Below are positions 41,620 through 50,586 of a stretch of DNA of 64,000 nucleotides, piece after piece. The notes beneath the pieces are model-generated. The model ran no database searches, was not told the DNA's origin, and saw only the letters and a program-made list of their open reading frames with translations. Each line of letters opens with the position of its first letter. The stretch's first letter is position 1. Made by a program: the position numbers and the translations under genes. Origin of the DNA: Desulfovibrio aminophilus DSM 12254 (GTDB lineage Bacteria; Desulfobacterota; Desulfovibrionia; Desulfovibrionales; Desulfovibrionaceae); NCBI RefSeq assembly GCF_000422565.1, contig NZ_AUMA01000017.1, positions 18,650 through 82,649 of the forward strand, in the 5' to 3' direction.

Positions 41620-41652
41620 AAAAAGAGGGGGCCGCGAGGCCCCCTCTTCGTT
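41620..41652. terminator. Bidirectional terminator between the DUF364 gene and the nuo operon
   Basis: An 11-bp perfect stem AAGAGGGGGCC (41623-41633) pairs with GGCCCCCTCTT (41638-41648) across a GCGA loop. A residues flank the left side and TTCGTTT the right, so it serves both directions. Confidence 0.88.
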
Positions 41653-41668
41653 TGCGGTACCGGTGAAG

Positions 41669-43105
41669 CTACTTGAGCAGCCCCTCGCCGGCGGCGATGG
41701 CGAACTCGAAGACCGGACTCGGAACCATGCCCAGCACCAGGACAACGGCCGCCAGAAGTCCCGCGCCCACCACGCTGAACACGCTCGTGTCCGGGACGGC
41801 CGCGCCTTCGATCACGGTCTCCTCGGTGTAGGCGTGGCGCACCAGGGAGAGGTAGTAGTAGATGGCGAAGGCGCTGTTCACGGCCAGGGTGATGACCAGC
41901 CAGTTGTAGCCGTGGTCCCAGGCCGCCGTGATGAGGAAGAACTTGCCGATGAAGCCCACGGTCGGCGGCAGGCCCACCAGGGCGAAGGCTCCCACGCCCA
42001 GGGAGAAGGCCAGGGACGGGGCGCGCTTGTACAGGCCGTTCAAATCTTCCAGCATGAGGTTGCGGCCGTCGGAGGCCACCCGGCTGACGACCCAGAAGGC
42101 CAGCAGATTCATGGCCACGTAGGCCAGGGAATAGAAGGCCGCGGCGGCCAGTCCCTGGGCCGTGCCGGCCACGAGTCCGACCATGACGTAGCCCGCGTGG
42201 GCCACGGAGGAGAAGCCGAGGATGCGCTTCACGTCCCGCTGGGCCAGGGCGCAGAGGTTGCCGAAGGTCATGGAGATGGCGCCGAGCCAGGCCAGGGTCG
42301 TGGTGATCTCCAGGCCGGGCTTGAGCAGCGTGGCCAGGCGCACCAGGACGACCACCGCGCCGAGCTTGGGCAGGGTGGCGACGAAGGCGGCGGTCTCGTT
42401 GCTGGCCCCCTGATAGACGTCCGGGCACCAGAAGTGGAACGGGAACAGGGCCAGCTTGTAGAACATGCCCGCCAGGAAGAGCGAGAGCCCGATGACGGCC
42501 ATGGGAGAATCGGCCCAGGCCCAGGACTTGCCCGCCAGTTCGGCGATGTAGGTGGTGTGCTGCGCGGCCAGGACGTAGGACAGGCCGTAGAGTGCCAGGG
42601 CCGTGGCCACCGCTCCGAAGAGGATGTACTTGATGCCGGCCTCGGCGGCGCGCTTATCGGTCGCCCGCAGGGGGATGAGCGTGTACAGGCTGTAGGAGGA
42701 AAGCTCCAGGGCCAGGTAGATGGTGAAGAGTTCCGTGGCCGAGGACAGGAGCATCAGGCCCCAGGCCGAAAGGGCCAGGAACATGTAGTAGTCGCTCCTC
42801 TTCTCCCCTTCCAGGGTGGGCTGGCGCGTGGCGTTGAGCACGGCCACGAAGAAGCCCGCCGCGATGGCGATCTTGAAGAACTGGGAGAGCATGTCCAGCT
42901 TGTAGACGCCATAGAACATGACGCCGCTCGCCTTGAAGGAGACGATGGACACGAAGAAACCCAGTCCCGCGAAGAGGGGCAGCCACTTCTCCACATGGGG
43001 CTCCCAGTCCCTGTTGCCGAGGCTCTGGATGAACAGAGCCATGATCAGCATGAACTGGAAGAGTTCCGGTACGACCAGAGTCGGGCTGAAGTTCACGTCC
43101 GCCAC
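41669..43105 (-). CDS. nuoN: Complex I subunit N (antiporter-like)
   Basis: The 478-residue protein has about 14 transmembrane helices. The key TM5 Glu is in IYLALELSSYSLY and the TM7 Lys in MFYKLALFPFHFWCPDVYQGAS. It is one of the proton-pumping subunits of the membrane arm. It is the last gene of the nuo operon, 3 bp after nuoM, and is followed by a strong terminator. Confidence 0.93.
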   Translation of the reverse strand: MADVNFSPTLVVPELFQFMLIMALFIQSLGNRDWEPHVEKWLPLFAGLGFFVSIVSFKASGVMFYGVYKLDMLSQFFKIAIAAGFFVAVLNATRQPTLEGEKRSDYYMFLALSAWGLMLLSSATELFTIYLALELSSYSLYTLIPLRATDKRAAEAGIKYILFGAVATALALYGLSYVLAAQHTTYIAELAGKSWAWADSPMAVIGLSLFLAGMFYKLALFPFHFWCPDVYQGASNETAAFVATLPKLGAVVVLVRLATLLKPGLEITTTLAWLGAISMTFGNLCALAQRDVKRILGFSSVAHAGYVMVGLVAGTAQGLAAAAFYSLAYVAMNLLAFWVVSRVASDGRNLMLEDLNGLYKRAPSLAFSLGVGAFALVGLPPTVGFIGKFFLITAAWDHGYNWLVITLAVNSAFAIYYYLSLVRHAYTEETVIEGAAVPDTSVFSVVGAGLLAAVVLVLGMVPSPVFEFAIAAGEGLLK

Positions 43106-43108
43106 TCC

Positions 43109-44650
43109 CTAGTTCTTCGCTTCCGCGATGCCGTTCATCAGCTCGCGGGCCGCGGTTTGCATCGGTTGCTCCGTCTGGACCTGGGCCACCTGCTTGCGCG
43201 AGTGGTAGTCGGCCAGCAGCTTTTCGATGGAGGGATCGATCATCCGGAAGAACAGTCCCGGGGCCAAGCCGATGTAGAAGACCATCACCGCCGGGATGAG
43301 CAGGTAGATCCACTCGCGGGTGCGCAGGTCGCTCCAGGTCTTGGCCGAGGACGGTTCGCCCCAGGCCAGCTTGAGGCCGACGCGGAACATGTAGGCCGCG
43401 CCCAGAAGCGCGCCGGGCACGATCAGGAAGCCTATGGGCAGGCTGGCCTGGAAGGCGCCCACGAAGACCAGGGCCTCGCCCACGAATCCGTTGGTTCCGG
43501 GGAAGCCGAAGGAGGCCAGGGAGTACAGACCCCAGAAGAACATGAAGGCCGGCATGTACTTGCCCAGGCCGAGGTTCTTTCCGATGTCGCGGCTGTGGCT
43601 GCGCTCATAGACCGTGCCGATCATCATGAACAGCCCGCCGGTGATGATGCCGTGGTTGAGCATCTGAAACAGGGCCCCTTCCACGCCGCGCTGGTTGAAG
43701 AGGAAGATGCCCAGGGTCACGAAGCCCATGTGCCCCACCGAGGAGTAGGCCACCAGTTTCTTGATGTCCGTCTGCCCCAGGGCCACCGCGCCGCCGTAGA
43801 GGATGGAGGCGATGGAGATGGCGATCATCATCGGCGCGAAGTACTCGCTGGCCGCGGGGGTCAGGGGCAGGCAGAAACGCAGGAAGCCGTAGGTGCCCAT
43901 CTTGAGCAGGATGGCCGCCAGGATGACCGAGCCCGCCGAGGGCGCCTGCACGTGCGCCGCCGGGAGCCAGGTATGGAACGGGAACATGGGCACCTTGATG
44001 GCGAAGGCCAGGGCCATGGCCAGGAAGCACCAGAACTGGAAGCGGAAGCTGAAGGTCTGCTGCATCAGGGCCGGGATGGAGAAGGTGCCGCCCTCGATGC
44101 GGAAGGCCACGATGGCCACCAGAAGGAGAGTCGAGCCCGCCAGGGTGTACAGGAAGAACTTGATCGAGGCGTACTTGCGCTCGTCACCGCCCCAGACCGC
44201 GATGAGCAGGTACATGGGGATGAGCATGGCCTCCCAGAAGACATAGAAGAGCACCAGGTCCATCGCCGTGAACACGCCCACGCAGGCCGCGGTCATGAAC
44301 AGCAGGCAGAAGTGGAATTCCTTGATCCGCTTGGAGATGTAGGTCCACGAGCAGAGTACGCACAGAGGCAGGGTGAAGAGCGTCAGCCACACCATGAGGA
44401 TGCTGATGCCGTCCACCGCCAAGTGGTATTCCAGCCCCCAGCGGGACACCCAGGAAATGCGCTCCACGAACTGAAAGTCCGCGTTGAACTTGTAGCTCAG
44501 GAGCGGGATCGCCAGGACGATCTCGAAGAGGGAGGCGGCCAATGTGTATCCCCGCACAACCGTCTCGCCGCGGATGATGAACAGGCCCGCGGCGGCCAGA
44601 AGCGGGAAGACGACCAGACTGCTCAGAACCGGATAGCCGTAGTCCAACAC
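43109..44650 (-). CDS. nuoM: Complex I subunit M (antiporter-like)
   Basis: The 513-residue protein has about 14 helices. LFYVFWEAMLIPMYLLIA carries the essential TM5 Glu, and AIKVPMFPFHTWLPAAH with VQAPS carries the TM7 Lys. LAYSSVGHMGFV and FLAMALAF fit the family. It starts at a GTG (44650) with GGAG upstream, 24 bp after the antiporter-like 593-residue subunit. It pumps protons in the membrane arm. Confidence 0.94.
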   Translation of the reverse strand: MLDYGYPVLSSLVVFPLLAAAGLFIIRGETVVRGYTLAASLFEIVLAIPLLSYKFNADFQFVERISWVSRWGLEYHLAVDGISILMVWLTLFTLPLCVLCSWTYISKRIKEFHFCLLFMTAACVGVFTAMDLVLFYVFWEAMLIPMYLLIAVWGGDERKYASIKFFLYTLAGSTLLLVAIVAFRIEGGTFSIPALMQQTFSFRFQFWCFLAMALAFAIKVPMFPFHTWLPAAHVQAPSAGSVILAAILLKMGTYGFLRFCLPLTPAASEYFAPMMIAISIASILYGGAVALGQTDIKKLVAYSSVGHMGFVTLGIFLFNQRGVEGALFQMLNHGIITGGLFMMIGTVYERSHSRDIGKNLGLGKYMPAFMFFWGLYSLASFGFPGTNGFVGEALVFVGAFQASLPIGFLIVPGALLGAAYMFRVGLKLAWGEPSSAKTWSDLRTREWIYLLIPAVMVFYIGLAPGLFFRMIDPSIEKLLADYHSRKQVAQVQTEQPMQTAARELMNGIAEAKN

Positions 44651-44674
44651 AGCGACTCCGTTACGTTTGTCGGT

Positions 44675-46456
44675 CTAACCGAAGTACCAGACCAGTCCGA
44701 ACACACACAGCGCCAGCACGGCGGCCAGGGCCAAGTAGTCCTGGAGGTTGCCGTTCTGGACCTTGGCCCCGGCGCGACCGATGTTGCGCACCGTGTAGGC
44801 CGAGCCGTCCACCACCGTATCAATGCCCTTCTTGTCGAACCAGACCGCGCCGGCCGCCAGAAGCAACAGGCCGCGCAGACCGGCGACCCTGTAGGCCTCG
44901 GTCCAGCGGTCGTCGATCCAGGCCACGGGGCGGCACACCAGCCGGAGGACGCCCCGGCCGATGAGTCGGTAGAAGTAGTCGAGGTCCAGGTTGAGCTTGG
45001 CGTGCGGCGTGATGATCTCACGCATGAAGTAGAAGGCCAGCCCCGAGAAACCGAGGAGCAGGAGCGACTGAAGCACGTGCCAGGCGGTCCAGGGCACGTA
45101 GGCGTGCTCCACGTGGTACGGCAGGTAGCGGTAGAGCATCTCCGGGTAGAGGCCCTGGGCGATGCACAGACCGGCGGCCAGCGCCATGCCCGCGTACATG
45201 TTCCACGGAATGGGCTTGAGCTTCATTTCCCAGTTGGTGGGCTTGCGGCCCCAGAAGGCGAAGTACGGCAGCTTGATGCCCACCGAGATGAACGTGCCCA
45301 CCGCCGCGATCTCCAGGCCCAGGGCCAGGATGGTGCGATGCGCCTCGGCGGCGCCCGCGATGGTCATGGTCTTGGAGATGAAGCCGTTGAACAGCGGCAT
45401 GCCCGAGATCGAGAGGGCCGCCACCATGTAGAGGATCATGACCCAGGGCAGGCGCGCCACCAGGCCGCCCAGTTTGTCCAGCTTGGCCGTTCCGGCGGCG
45501 TAGAGGAGGCAGCCGGTGCCCATGAAGAGCAGCCCCTTGTACAGGATGTGAGCGTAGGCGTGGGCCACCGCGCCGTTGAGCGTCATGGCCGTGCCGATGC
45601 CGATGCCCGCCACCATGTATCCCACCTGGGAAACGATGTGGTAGGAGAGGATGCGCCGGGCGTTGTTCTCGATGCAGGCGTAAAGCACGCCGTAGACCGC
45701 CATGATCGTACCGGCCACGGCCAGCACCTCCCAGCCCGCGAAGCCGCGCGCCAGGACGTAGACCGCCGTCTTGGTGGTGAAGGCGCACATGAACACCGAG
45801 CCGGTGACGGTGCCGCGGGGGTAGGCGTCGGGCAGCCAGGCGTGCAGCGGAACCACGGCGGCGTTCACGCAGAAGCCGATGAGGATGAGCCAGTCGTAGT
45901 AGGCCGCACCCGTGGGCAGAATGTGCTCGAAGGCGAAGGTGCCCGTGGCCTTGTAGCGCAGGAGCATGCCGCCCAGGAGGAAGAGCCCGCCGATGGTGTG
46001 GTACAGGAAGTACCGGAAGCCGGCCAGCACGGACTCGCGGGTGCGGTTCAGGAAGACCAGGAACGTGGAGCCGATGCTCATAAGTTCCCAGAAGAGGAAC
46101 ACGGTCAGGTAGTCGCCCGCGAAGACGCAGCCGAACCCGCCCGCCACGTAGAGCGAGGCCGCGATGTGCTGGGCCTTGTCCTCCACGTGCAGGGCGTAGA
46201 ACATGCCGATGAGCGACATGATGGCGAAGACCTGGGCGAAGACGATGGAGAGTTTGTCCACCCGGCCCCAGATCATCTGCTGGCCCAGATAGGGGACCAT
46301 GCCGTAGACGCCCGGCTCCACGGTGAAGATGCTCCAGATCGCGATGACCGGAGGAAGGAGCAGGAGCCACTTCCACTGCCGCCCGGGCAGGACCGGCAGG
46401 ATCAGGGCCAGGGCCAGGAAGCCCAGCGCGGGATGGATGAAGCTAGATGTCGCCAT
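44675..46456 (-). CDS. MrpD-like antiporter subunit with NuoL-like C-terminal tail
   Basis: The 593-residue protein fills the nuoL position. Its core (about 1-480) is of the MrpD-like type: FLFWELMSIGSTFLV has the TM5 Glu, but the TM7 site reads NAAVVPLHAWLPDA with Asn where NuoM, NuoN and NuoL have Lys. TTKTAVYVLARG keeps a TM8 Lys. The last 90 residues (WFDKKGIDTVVDGSAYTVRN... NGNLQDYLALAAVLAL) resemble the NuoL C-terminal amphipathic helix plus last TM. It overlaps the small protein gene by 14 bp. It probably acts as the distal NuoL-like subunit. Confidence 0.82.
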   Translation of the reverse strand: MATSSFIHPALGFLALALILPVLPGRQWKWLLLLPPVIAIWSIFTVEPGVYGMVPYLGQQMIWGRVDKLSIVFAQVFAIMSLIGMFYALHVEDKAQHIAASLYVAGGFGCVFAGDYLTVFLFWELMSIGSTFLVFLNRTRESVLAGFRYFLYHTIGGLFLLGGMLLRYKATGTFAFEHILPTGAAYYDWLILIGFCVNAAVVPLHAWLPDAYPRGTVTGSVFMCAFTTKTAVYVLARGFAGWEVLAVAGTIMAVYGVLYACIENNARRILSYHIVSQVGYMVAGIGIGTAMTLNGAVAHAYAHILYKGLLFMGTGCLLYAAGTAKLDKLGGLVARLPWVMILYMVAALSISGMPLFNGFISKTMTIAGAAEAHRTILALGLEIAAVGTFISVGIKLPYFAFWGRKPTNWEMKLKPIPWNMYAGMALAAGLCIAQGLYPEMLYRYLPYHVEHAYVPWTAWHVLQSLLLLGFSGLAFYFMREIITPHAKLNLDLDYFYRLIGRGVLRLVCRPVAWIDDRWTEAYRVAGLRGLLLLAAGAVWFDKKGIDTVVDGSAYTVRNIGRAGAKVQNGNLQDYLALAAVLALCVFGLVWYFG

Positions 46457-46700
46457 AATGGTCCTCTTTGCGTGCGATGAGGGGCTGGACGATCTTCTTC
46501 ATGACCAGCACCATGACCAGGCCGATGATCAGGCCGAACCCGGCGAAAAACCCGGGATACTTGTCCAGACCGAAGTGCGGTTCATGGGTGTTGATCACGA
46601 AGTTCAGCCCCACGAGCCCGGCAAGGACGACGAAAAAGAAATTCCGCCAGGCCTTGTACTGGGTCTTGAGCCGTTCGAACAATGCGCCGAGACCGTTCAT
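46443..46700 (-). CDS. Small two-helix membrane protein of the nuo operon
   Basis: The 85-residue protein has hydrophobic segments at about 20-37 and 50-68 (FFFVVLAGLVGLNFVI; FFAGFGLIIGLVMVLVM), with basic residues on both sides and a charged tail (RKEDHYGDI). It lies between the two antiporter-like genes and overlaps the next one, so it is part of the complex or its assembly. No Nuo subunit of the standard 14 matches. GGGAGCG precedes the ATG. Confidence 0.72.
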   Translation of the reverse strand: MNGLGALFERLKTQYKAWRNFFFVVLAGLVGLNFVINTHEPHFGLDKYPGFFAGFGLIIGLVMVLVMKKIVQPLIARKEDHYGDI

Positions 46701-46709
46701 AGCCGCTCC

Positions 46710-48197
46710 CTAGTAGTTCCCGAAGACGCGGACGAAGTCCTGGAACAGTTGCGGATAGAAGCCCAGGACCAAGGAGACGAGGGCCGTGAAACACAGCGGC
46801 ACGACCATGGTCAGGGGCGCTTCCTTGTATTTCTCGATGTCCACCACCGGGGCCTTGAAGAAGGCCCGGTAGAAGATCGGCACGAAGTAGCCGGCGTTGA
46901 GCGCCGTGGACATCAGCAGCGCCACCAGGAGCACGATCTGCCCGGTCTGGAGCGTGCCGTTGACCAGATACCACTTGGAGACGAAACCGCAGACGGGCGG
47001 CATGCCGATCATGGACAGGGAGGCCAGGCCGAATGCCCCGAAGGTCCAAGGCATCTTGCGCCCCAGGCCGTTCATGAGGCTGATCTTCTTCAGGTGCGTG
47101 GCCACGTAGATGGCGCCCGCGCCGAAGAACAGCGTGATCTTGGAGAAGGCGTGGTGGGCGATGTGCATGACGCCGCCCTGCACGGCCATGGGCGTGAGCA
47201 TGGCCACGCCGATGATGACGTAGGAGAGCTGGCTCACCGTGGAGTAGGCCAGCCGGGCCTTGATGTCGTCCTTGGTCAGGGCGATGAACGAGGCCGCCAC
47301 GATGGTCAGCGCGGCCAGATAGGCCGTGGGCAGGCCCAGGCCGAGGACGTCCATGGTCTGCACGCCGAAGCCGGAGAGGATGATCCGGCTCACGGAGAAG
47401 ACGCCCGCCTTGACCACCGCCACCGCGTGCAGCAAGGCCGAGACCGGCGTGGGCGCGACCATGGCCGAGGGCAGCCAGTTGTGGAACGGCATCAGGGCCG
47501 CCTTGGCCAAGCCGCAGATATACAGGGCGTAGGTCAGACGCACCAGGTTCGGATGCTTCGCCACCACGTCGGCGGGGAACATGCCAGTGAGCACGTTGCC
47601 CAGGCTCATGTCCAGGGTGCCGCAGAGCACGTAGGTCATGATCATGGCCGGGAGCAGGAAGAGCTTGGAGGTACCCATGAGGTAGACCAAGTACTTGCGC
47701 GCCCCGGCGAAGCCCTCGGCGTCCTGGTGGTGGGCGACCAGGGGATACGTGAAGACGGTGATCACCTCGTAGAAGAGGTAGAGCGTGAACACGTTGGCCG
47801 CGAAGGCCACGCCCACGGCGCCGAAGATGGCCACCGCGAAGCAGAAGTAGTAGCGGGTCTGGGCGTGCTCGTTGAGCCCGCGCATGTAGCCCACGTTGTA
47901 GCTGGTGGCGAAGCCCCAGAGGAACGTGGCGATGAGCGCGAAGATCATGCCCAGGCCGTCGGCCACGAAGCTCACCGTGATGCCCGGCAGGATCGTGAAC
48001 AGCGTGTAGGTGTAGATGTTGCCCTTGAGCACCCCGGGAACGAACGTGCAGATGGTCAGGAAGGCCACCGCGGCGGCGATGAAGGACATGGCCTCGCGCT
48101 TGTTCACGTCGCGCCGGTTGAACCAGATGGCGAAGGGCGCCACCAGGGTCACCGCAAGGGGAATGAGGAGCTTGGCGCTTTCGATTGTCGCGGTCAT
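46710..48197 (-). CDS. MrpD/NuoM-like antiporter subunit
   Basis: The 495-residue protein has about 14 helices. The TM5 Glu is in LYLFYEVITVFTYPLV and the TM7 Lys in CGLAKAALMPFHNWLPSAM with VAPTPVSALLHAVAVVKAG, both intact. LAYSTVSQLSYV fits the proton-conducting family. It is an extra antiporter-type subunit next to nuoK and resembles Mrp subunit D more than NuoL. It starts 4 bp after the nuoK stop. This gives four antiporter-like subunits in the operon in total. Confidence 0.85.
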   Translation of the reverse strand: MTATIESAKLLIPLAVTLVAPFAIWFNRRDVNKREAMSFIAAAVAFLTICTFVPGVLKGNIYTYTLFTILPGITVSFVADGLGMIFALIATFLWGFATSYNVGYMRGLNEHAQTRYYFCFAVAIFGAVGVAFAANVFTLYLFYEVITVFTYPLVAHHQDAEGFAGARKYLVYLMGTSKLFLLPAMIMTYVLCGTLDMSLGNVLTGMFPADVVAKHPNLVRLTYALYICGLAKAALMPFHNWLPSAMVAPTPVSALLHAVAVVKAGVFSVSRIILSGFGVQTMDVLGLGLPTAYLAALTIVAASFIALTKDDIKARLAYSTVSQLSYVIIGVAMLTPMAVQGGVMHIAHHAFSKITLFFGAGAIYVATHLKKISLMNGLGRKMPWTFGAFGLASLSMIGMPPVCGFVSKWYLVNGTLQTGQIVLLVALLMSTALNAGYFVPIFYRAFFKAPVVDIEKYKEAPLTMVVPLCFTALVSLVLGFYPQLFQDFVRVFGNY

Positions 48198-48201
48198 GGC
48201 G

Positions 48202-48510
48202 CTATTCCTTCAGGCTGGAGACTGCGCTGGTTTTGGTCGTGCCGAAGCGGCGCGAAACCACTACGATGATGGCCAGGGCCAGAGTGGCCTCGGCCGCCGC
48301 CAAACCCATGACCAGGAGCGTACCGAGCTGCCCCAGGACCGCGTTGGCCTCGGTGAGCTGGGCCGCCGCCACGATGGACAGGCCCGCGCCGTTGAGCATC
48401 AGCTCCACCGCGATGAGCATGCCAACTAGGCTCCGGCGCTGGACGATGCCGTACAGGCCCGCCACCAGGAGCATGAGGGCGACAAGTTGATACAGCGTCA
48501 GGGCGCTCAT
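48202..48510 (-). CDS. nuoK: Complex I subunit K
   Basis: The 102-residue protein has three transmembrane helices. The conserved glutamates lie in MLIAVELMLNGAGL and GLAAAEATLALAI. The ATG overlaps the nuoJ stop codon (ATGA), so the two are translationally coupled. The start is set by this overlap; the frame further upstream codes for the end of nuoJ. Confidence 0.94.
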   Translation of the reverse strand: MSALTLYQLVALMLLVAGLYGIVQRRSLVGMLIAVELMLNGAGLSIVAAAQLTEANAVLGQLGTLLVMGLAAAEATLALAIIVVVSRRFGTTKTSAVSSLKE

Positions 48511-49016
48511 TTCTTCTCCCTCCTCTCCCAAGCCAGGAGCACGGCCCCGGACATGGCCACCAGAAGCACCACGGAAATGAGTTCAAAGGCCAGGAAGTAC
48601 TGTTCCAGGAGCCCCTTGCCCAGTTCGACGATGGGCACCTCCAGCGGCACGGCCTTGGAGGCCGCAGGATGCTTCATGAGCAGCCAGGAGAGGATCGCCG
48701 CCGGGGCCAGACCGGCCAGCAGCGCATAGAGGTACTGCTTCACGGGGGCGGGTTCGGCCTCCTCGCCCTCGCCGTGGGCCCGGGTGAGCATCACGGCGAA
48801 GAAGATGAGCACGCAGACCGCGCCCACGTAGATGAGCAACTGCATGAAGGCCATGAAGGGGGTGTTCAGCAGCAGGTACATGCCCGCCACGCCGAAGAGC
48901 GTGACGACGAGCCCCACCAGGGCCCGCACGAGGCTGCTGCTGCCCACGGCCAGCACGGCTCCGCCCAGAATGATCAGGGCGTAGACCGCGAACGCGACTT
49001 TCGCCAACACTTCCAT
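48507..49016 (-). CDS. nuoJ: Complex I subunit J
   Basis: The 169-residue protein has five helices. The Tyr of the pi-bulge helix is in FMQLLIYVGAVCVLIFFAVML, as in other NuoJ proteins. The ATG at 49016 has GAGG upstream and lies just after the nuoI stop. It ends in an ATGA overlap with nuoK. Confidence 0.92.
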   Translation of the reverse strand: MEVLAKVAFAVYALIILGGAVLAVGSSSLVRALVGLVVTLFGVAGMYLLLNTPFMAFMQLLIYVGAVCVLIFFAVMLTRAHGEGEEAEPAPVKQYLYALLAGLAPAAILSWLLMKHPAASKAVPLEVPIVELGKGLLEQYFLAFELISVVLLVAMSGAVLLAWERREKK

Positions 49017-49017
49017 C

Positions 49018-49593
49018 TTACGCCTCTTTGGTCTCGGCTTCGGGCTTGGACTCGGCCGGATGGCCGCTCTTCTCGGCCTGGCTCCTGAGCCGGGCCAGCA
49101 GATCGTACTTGAAGTCGTTCCTGCTGGTGCCGACCACATACAACTCGTGGGAGAACCGGATGGAATCAACCGCGCAGGCCTCGATGCAGGTGCCGCACAG
49201 GCTGCACAGGCTGAAATCGTACTTCCACTGGGACGGCTCCTTGGGAGCCGACGGCTTCTTGACCTTCTCGCCCCTCGCCTCGGCGTCCTTGATGGCCTGC
49301 TCCTCCTCGGGGGAGAGCTTGGGCGGCTTGGACTTGACCACGGTGATGCAGCCGCTCGGGCAGGCCGAGACGCACATCAGGCAGGAGATGCACTTGGGCT
49401 TGGCGGGATCCTTGGGACTGGCCACCAGCTCGATGTGCCCGCGGTAGGTCTTGTTGATCTCCGGGTCGATCTCCTTGCGGGGATAGTGCACGGTCACGTG
49501 CTTCTGGCAGAAGTACTTGCCGGTGATCTGAAGACCCACGATGAGGCTCCAGAGATCGGCGATGGACCGGAAGAATTTCTTGATGGGATTCAT
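49018..49593 (-). CDS. nuoI: Complex I subunit I (2x[4Fe-4S] ferredoxin-like)
   Basis: The 191-residue protein carries two clusters, CISCLMCVSACPSGC and CSLCGTCIEACAVDS. Both have the Cys-x2-Cys-x2-Cys-x3-Cys spacing. An insert of about 45 charged residues (KPPKLSPEEEQAIKD... KVKKPSAPKEP) separates them and is longer than usual. The last Cys of the second motif is followed by Ala and not by the usual Pro. It relays electrons to NuoB. Because NuoEFG is absent, it is a likely entry or docking point for a soluble donor. Confidence 0.92.
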   Translation of the reverse strand: MNPIKKFFRSIADLWSLIVGLQITGKYFCQKHVTVHYPRKEIDPEINKTYRGHIELVASPKDPAKPKCISCLMCVSACPSGCITVVKSKPPKLSPEEEQAIKDAEARGEKVKKPSAPKEPSQWKYDFSLCSLCGTCIEACAVDSIRFSHELYVVGTSRNDFKYDLLARLRSQAEKSGHPAESKPEAETKEA

Positions 49594-49608
49594 TTCGCCT
49601 CCACCGCC

Positions 49609-50580
49609 CTAGAAGACCTTCATGAGGAAGGCGGTGCCCAGAAGATTGAGGGTCGCCAGGGGCAAGAGCCACTTCCAGTTGATGTTCAGCAACTGGTCGA
49701 AACGGATGCGGGGATAGGTCCAGCGGACCCACATCATGAAGGCCACCATGCCGAAGACCTTCGTCAGATACCACCAGAAGCCGTCTGCCCCGGGGCCCTT
49801 CCAACCGCCCAAAAAGAGCGCCGCGCAGACGCCTGAAACGACAATCATGTTGGCGTATTCCGCCAGGAAGAACATGCCGAACCCCATACCTGAATATTCA
49901 GTATGGAAACCGGCGGTCAGTTCGGACTCGGCCTCGGGGAGGTCGAAGGGAGCACGGTTCGTTTCAGCAAAGGCGCAGACCACGTAGAGCAAAAATGCGA
50001 TAGGCTGTTTGACGAAGTTCCACTGCCACGGCCAAGAGCCCTGCTGTTCTACAAGGGTAGAGAGGTTCAGGGTGCCAAACTGAAAAGCGATGGCCAAAAC
50101 CGACAACAGGAGGGGAATCTCGTAGGCCACGGACTGGGCCACGGCGCGTCCGGCGCCCAGAAGACCGTATTTGTTGTTGGAGGCCCATCCGGCCAGAAGC
50201 AGGGCCAGGACGTTGAAACCCGCGAATGCAAGGATGAGCAGGATGCCCAGGTTCACCTCCCAAACCGTAAGTACAGGACCAAACGGGAGGGGGAGGTAAA
50301 GGAGGAGAACCGGGAAAAAGGCGAGCACCGGAGCCATCCAATAAAGGAATGGATCAGCGTTCGTCGGCATGACGAGTTGCTTGCCGATGAGTTTGAGCGC
50401 GTCCGCCACGGCCTGGAGAATGCCGTGCGGCCCGACCTCGAACGGGCCTGGGCGGCGCTGCACATGACCGGCGATCTTGCGCTCGGCGTAGACAAGCACT
50501 ATGGCGCTGAGGCCCACGAAGGCGGCCACAACCACCAGGCCCACGACGATGCGGATGAGTTCTACGGCGATTCCGTTCAT
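49609..50580 (-). CDS. nuoH: Complex I subunit H
   Basis: The 323-residue protein has about eight helices. It shows RKIAGHVQRRPGPFEVGPHG, LQAVADALKLIGKQ and the quinone-chamber loop ETNRAPFDLPEAESELTAGF with YSGMGFGMFFLAEY. It forms the quinone-binding link between the peripheral arm and the antiporters. It lies between nuoD (6 bp) and nuoI (15 bp). Confidence 0.95.
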   Translation of the reverse strand: MNGIAVELIRIVVGLVVVAAFVGLSAIVLVYAERKIAGHVQRRPGPFEVGPHGILQAVADALKLIGKQLVMPTNADPFLYWMAPVLAFFPVLLLYLPLPFGPVLTVWEVNLGILLILAFAGFNVLALLLAGWASNNKYGLLGAGRAVAQSVAYEIPLLLSVLAIAFQFGTLNLSTLVEQQGSWPWQWNFVKQPIAFLLYVVCAFAETNRAPFDLPEAESELTAGFHTEYSGMGFGMFFLAEYANMIVVSGVCAALFLGGWKGPGADGFWWYLTKVFGMVAFMMWVRWTYPRIRFDQLLNINWKWLLPLATLNLLGTAFLMKVF

Positions 50581-50586
50581 GTGCTC

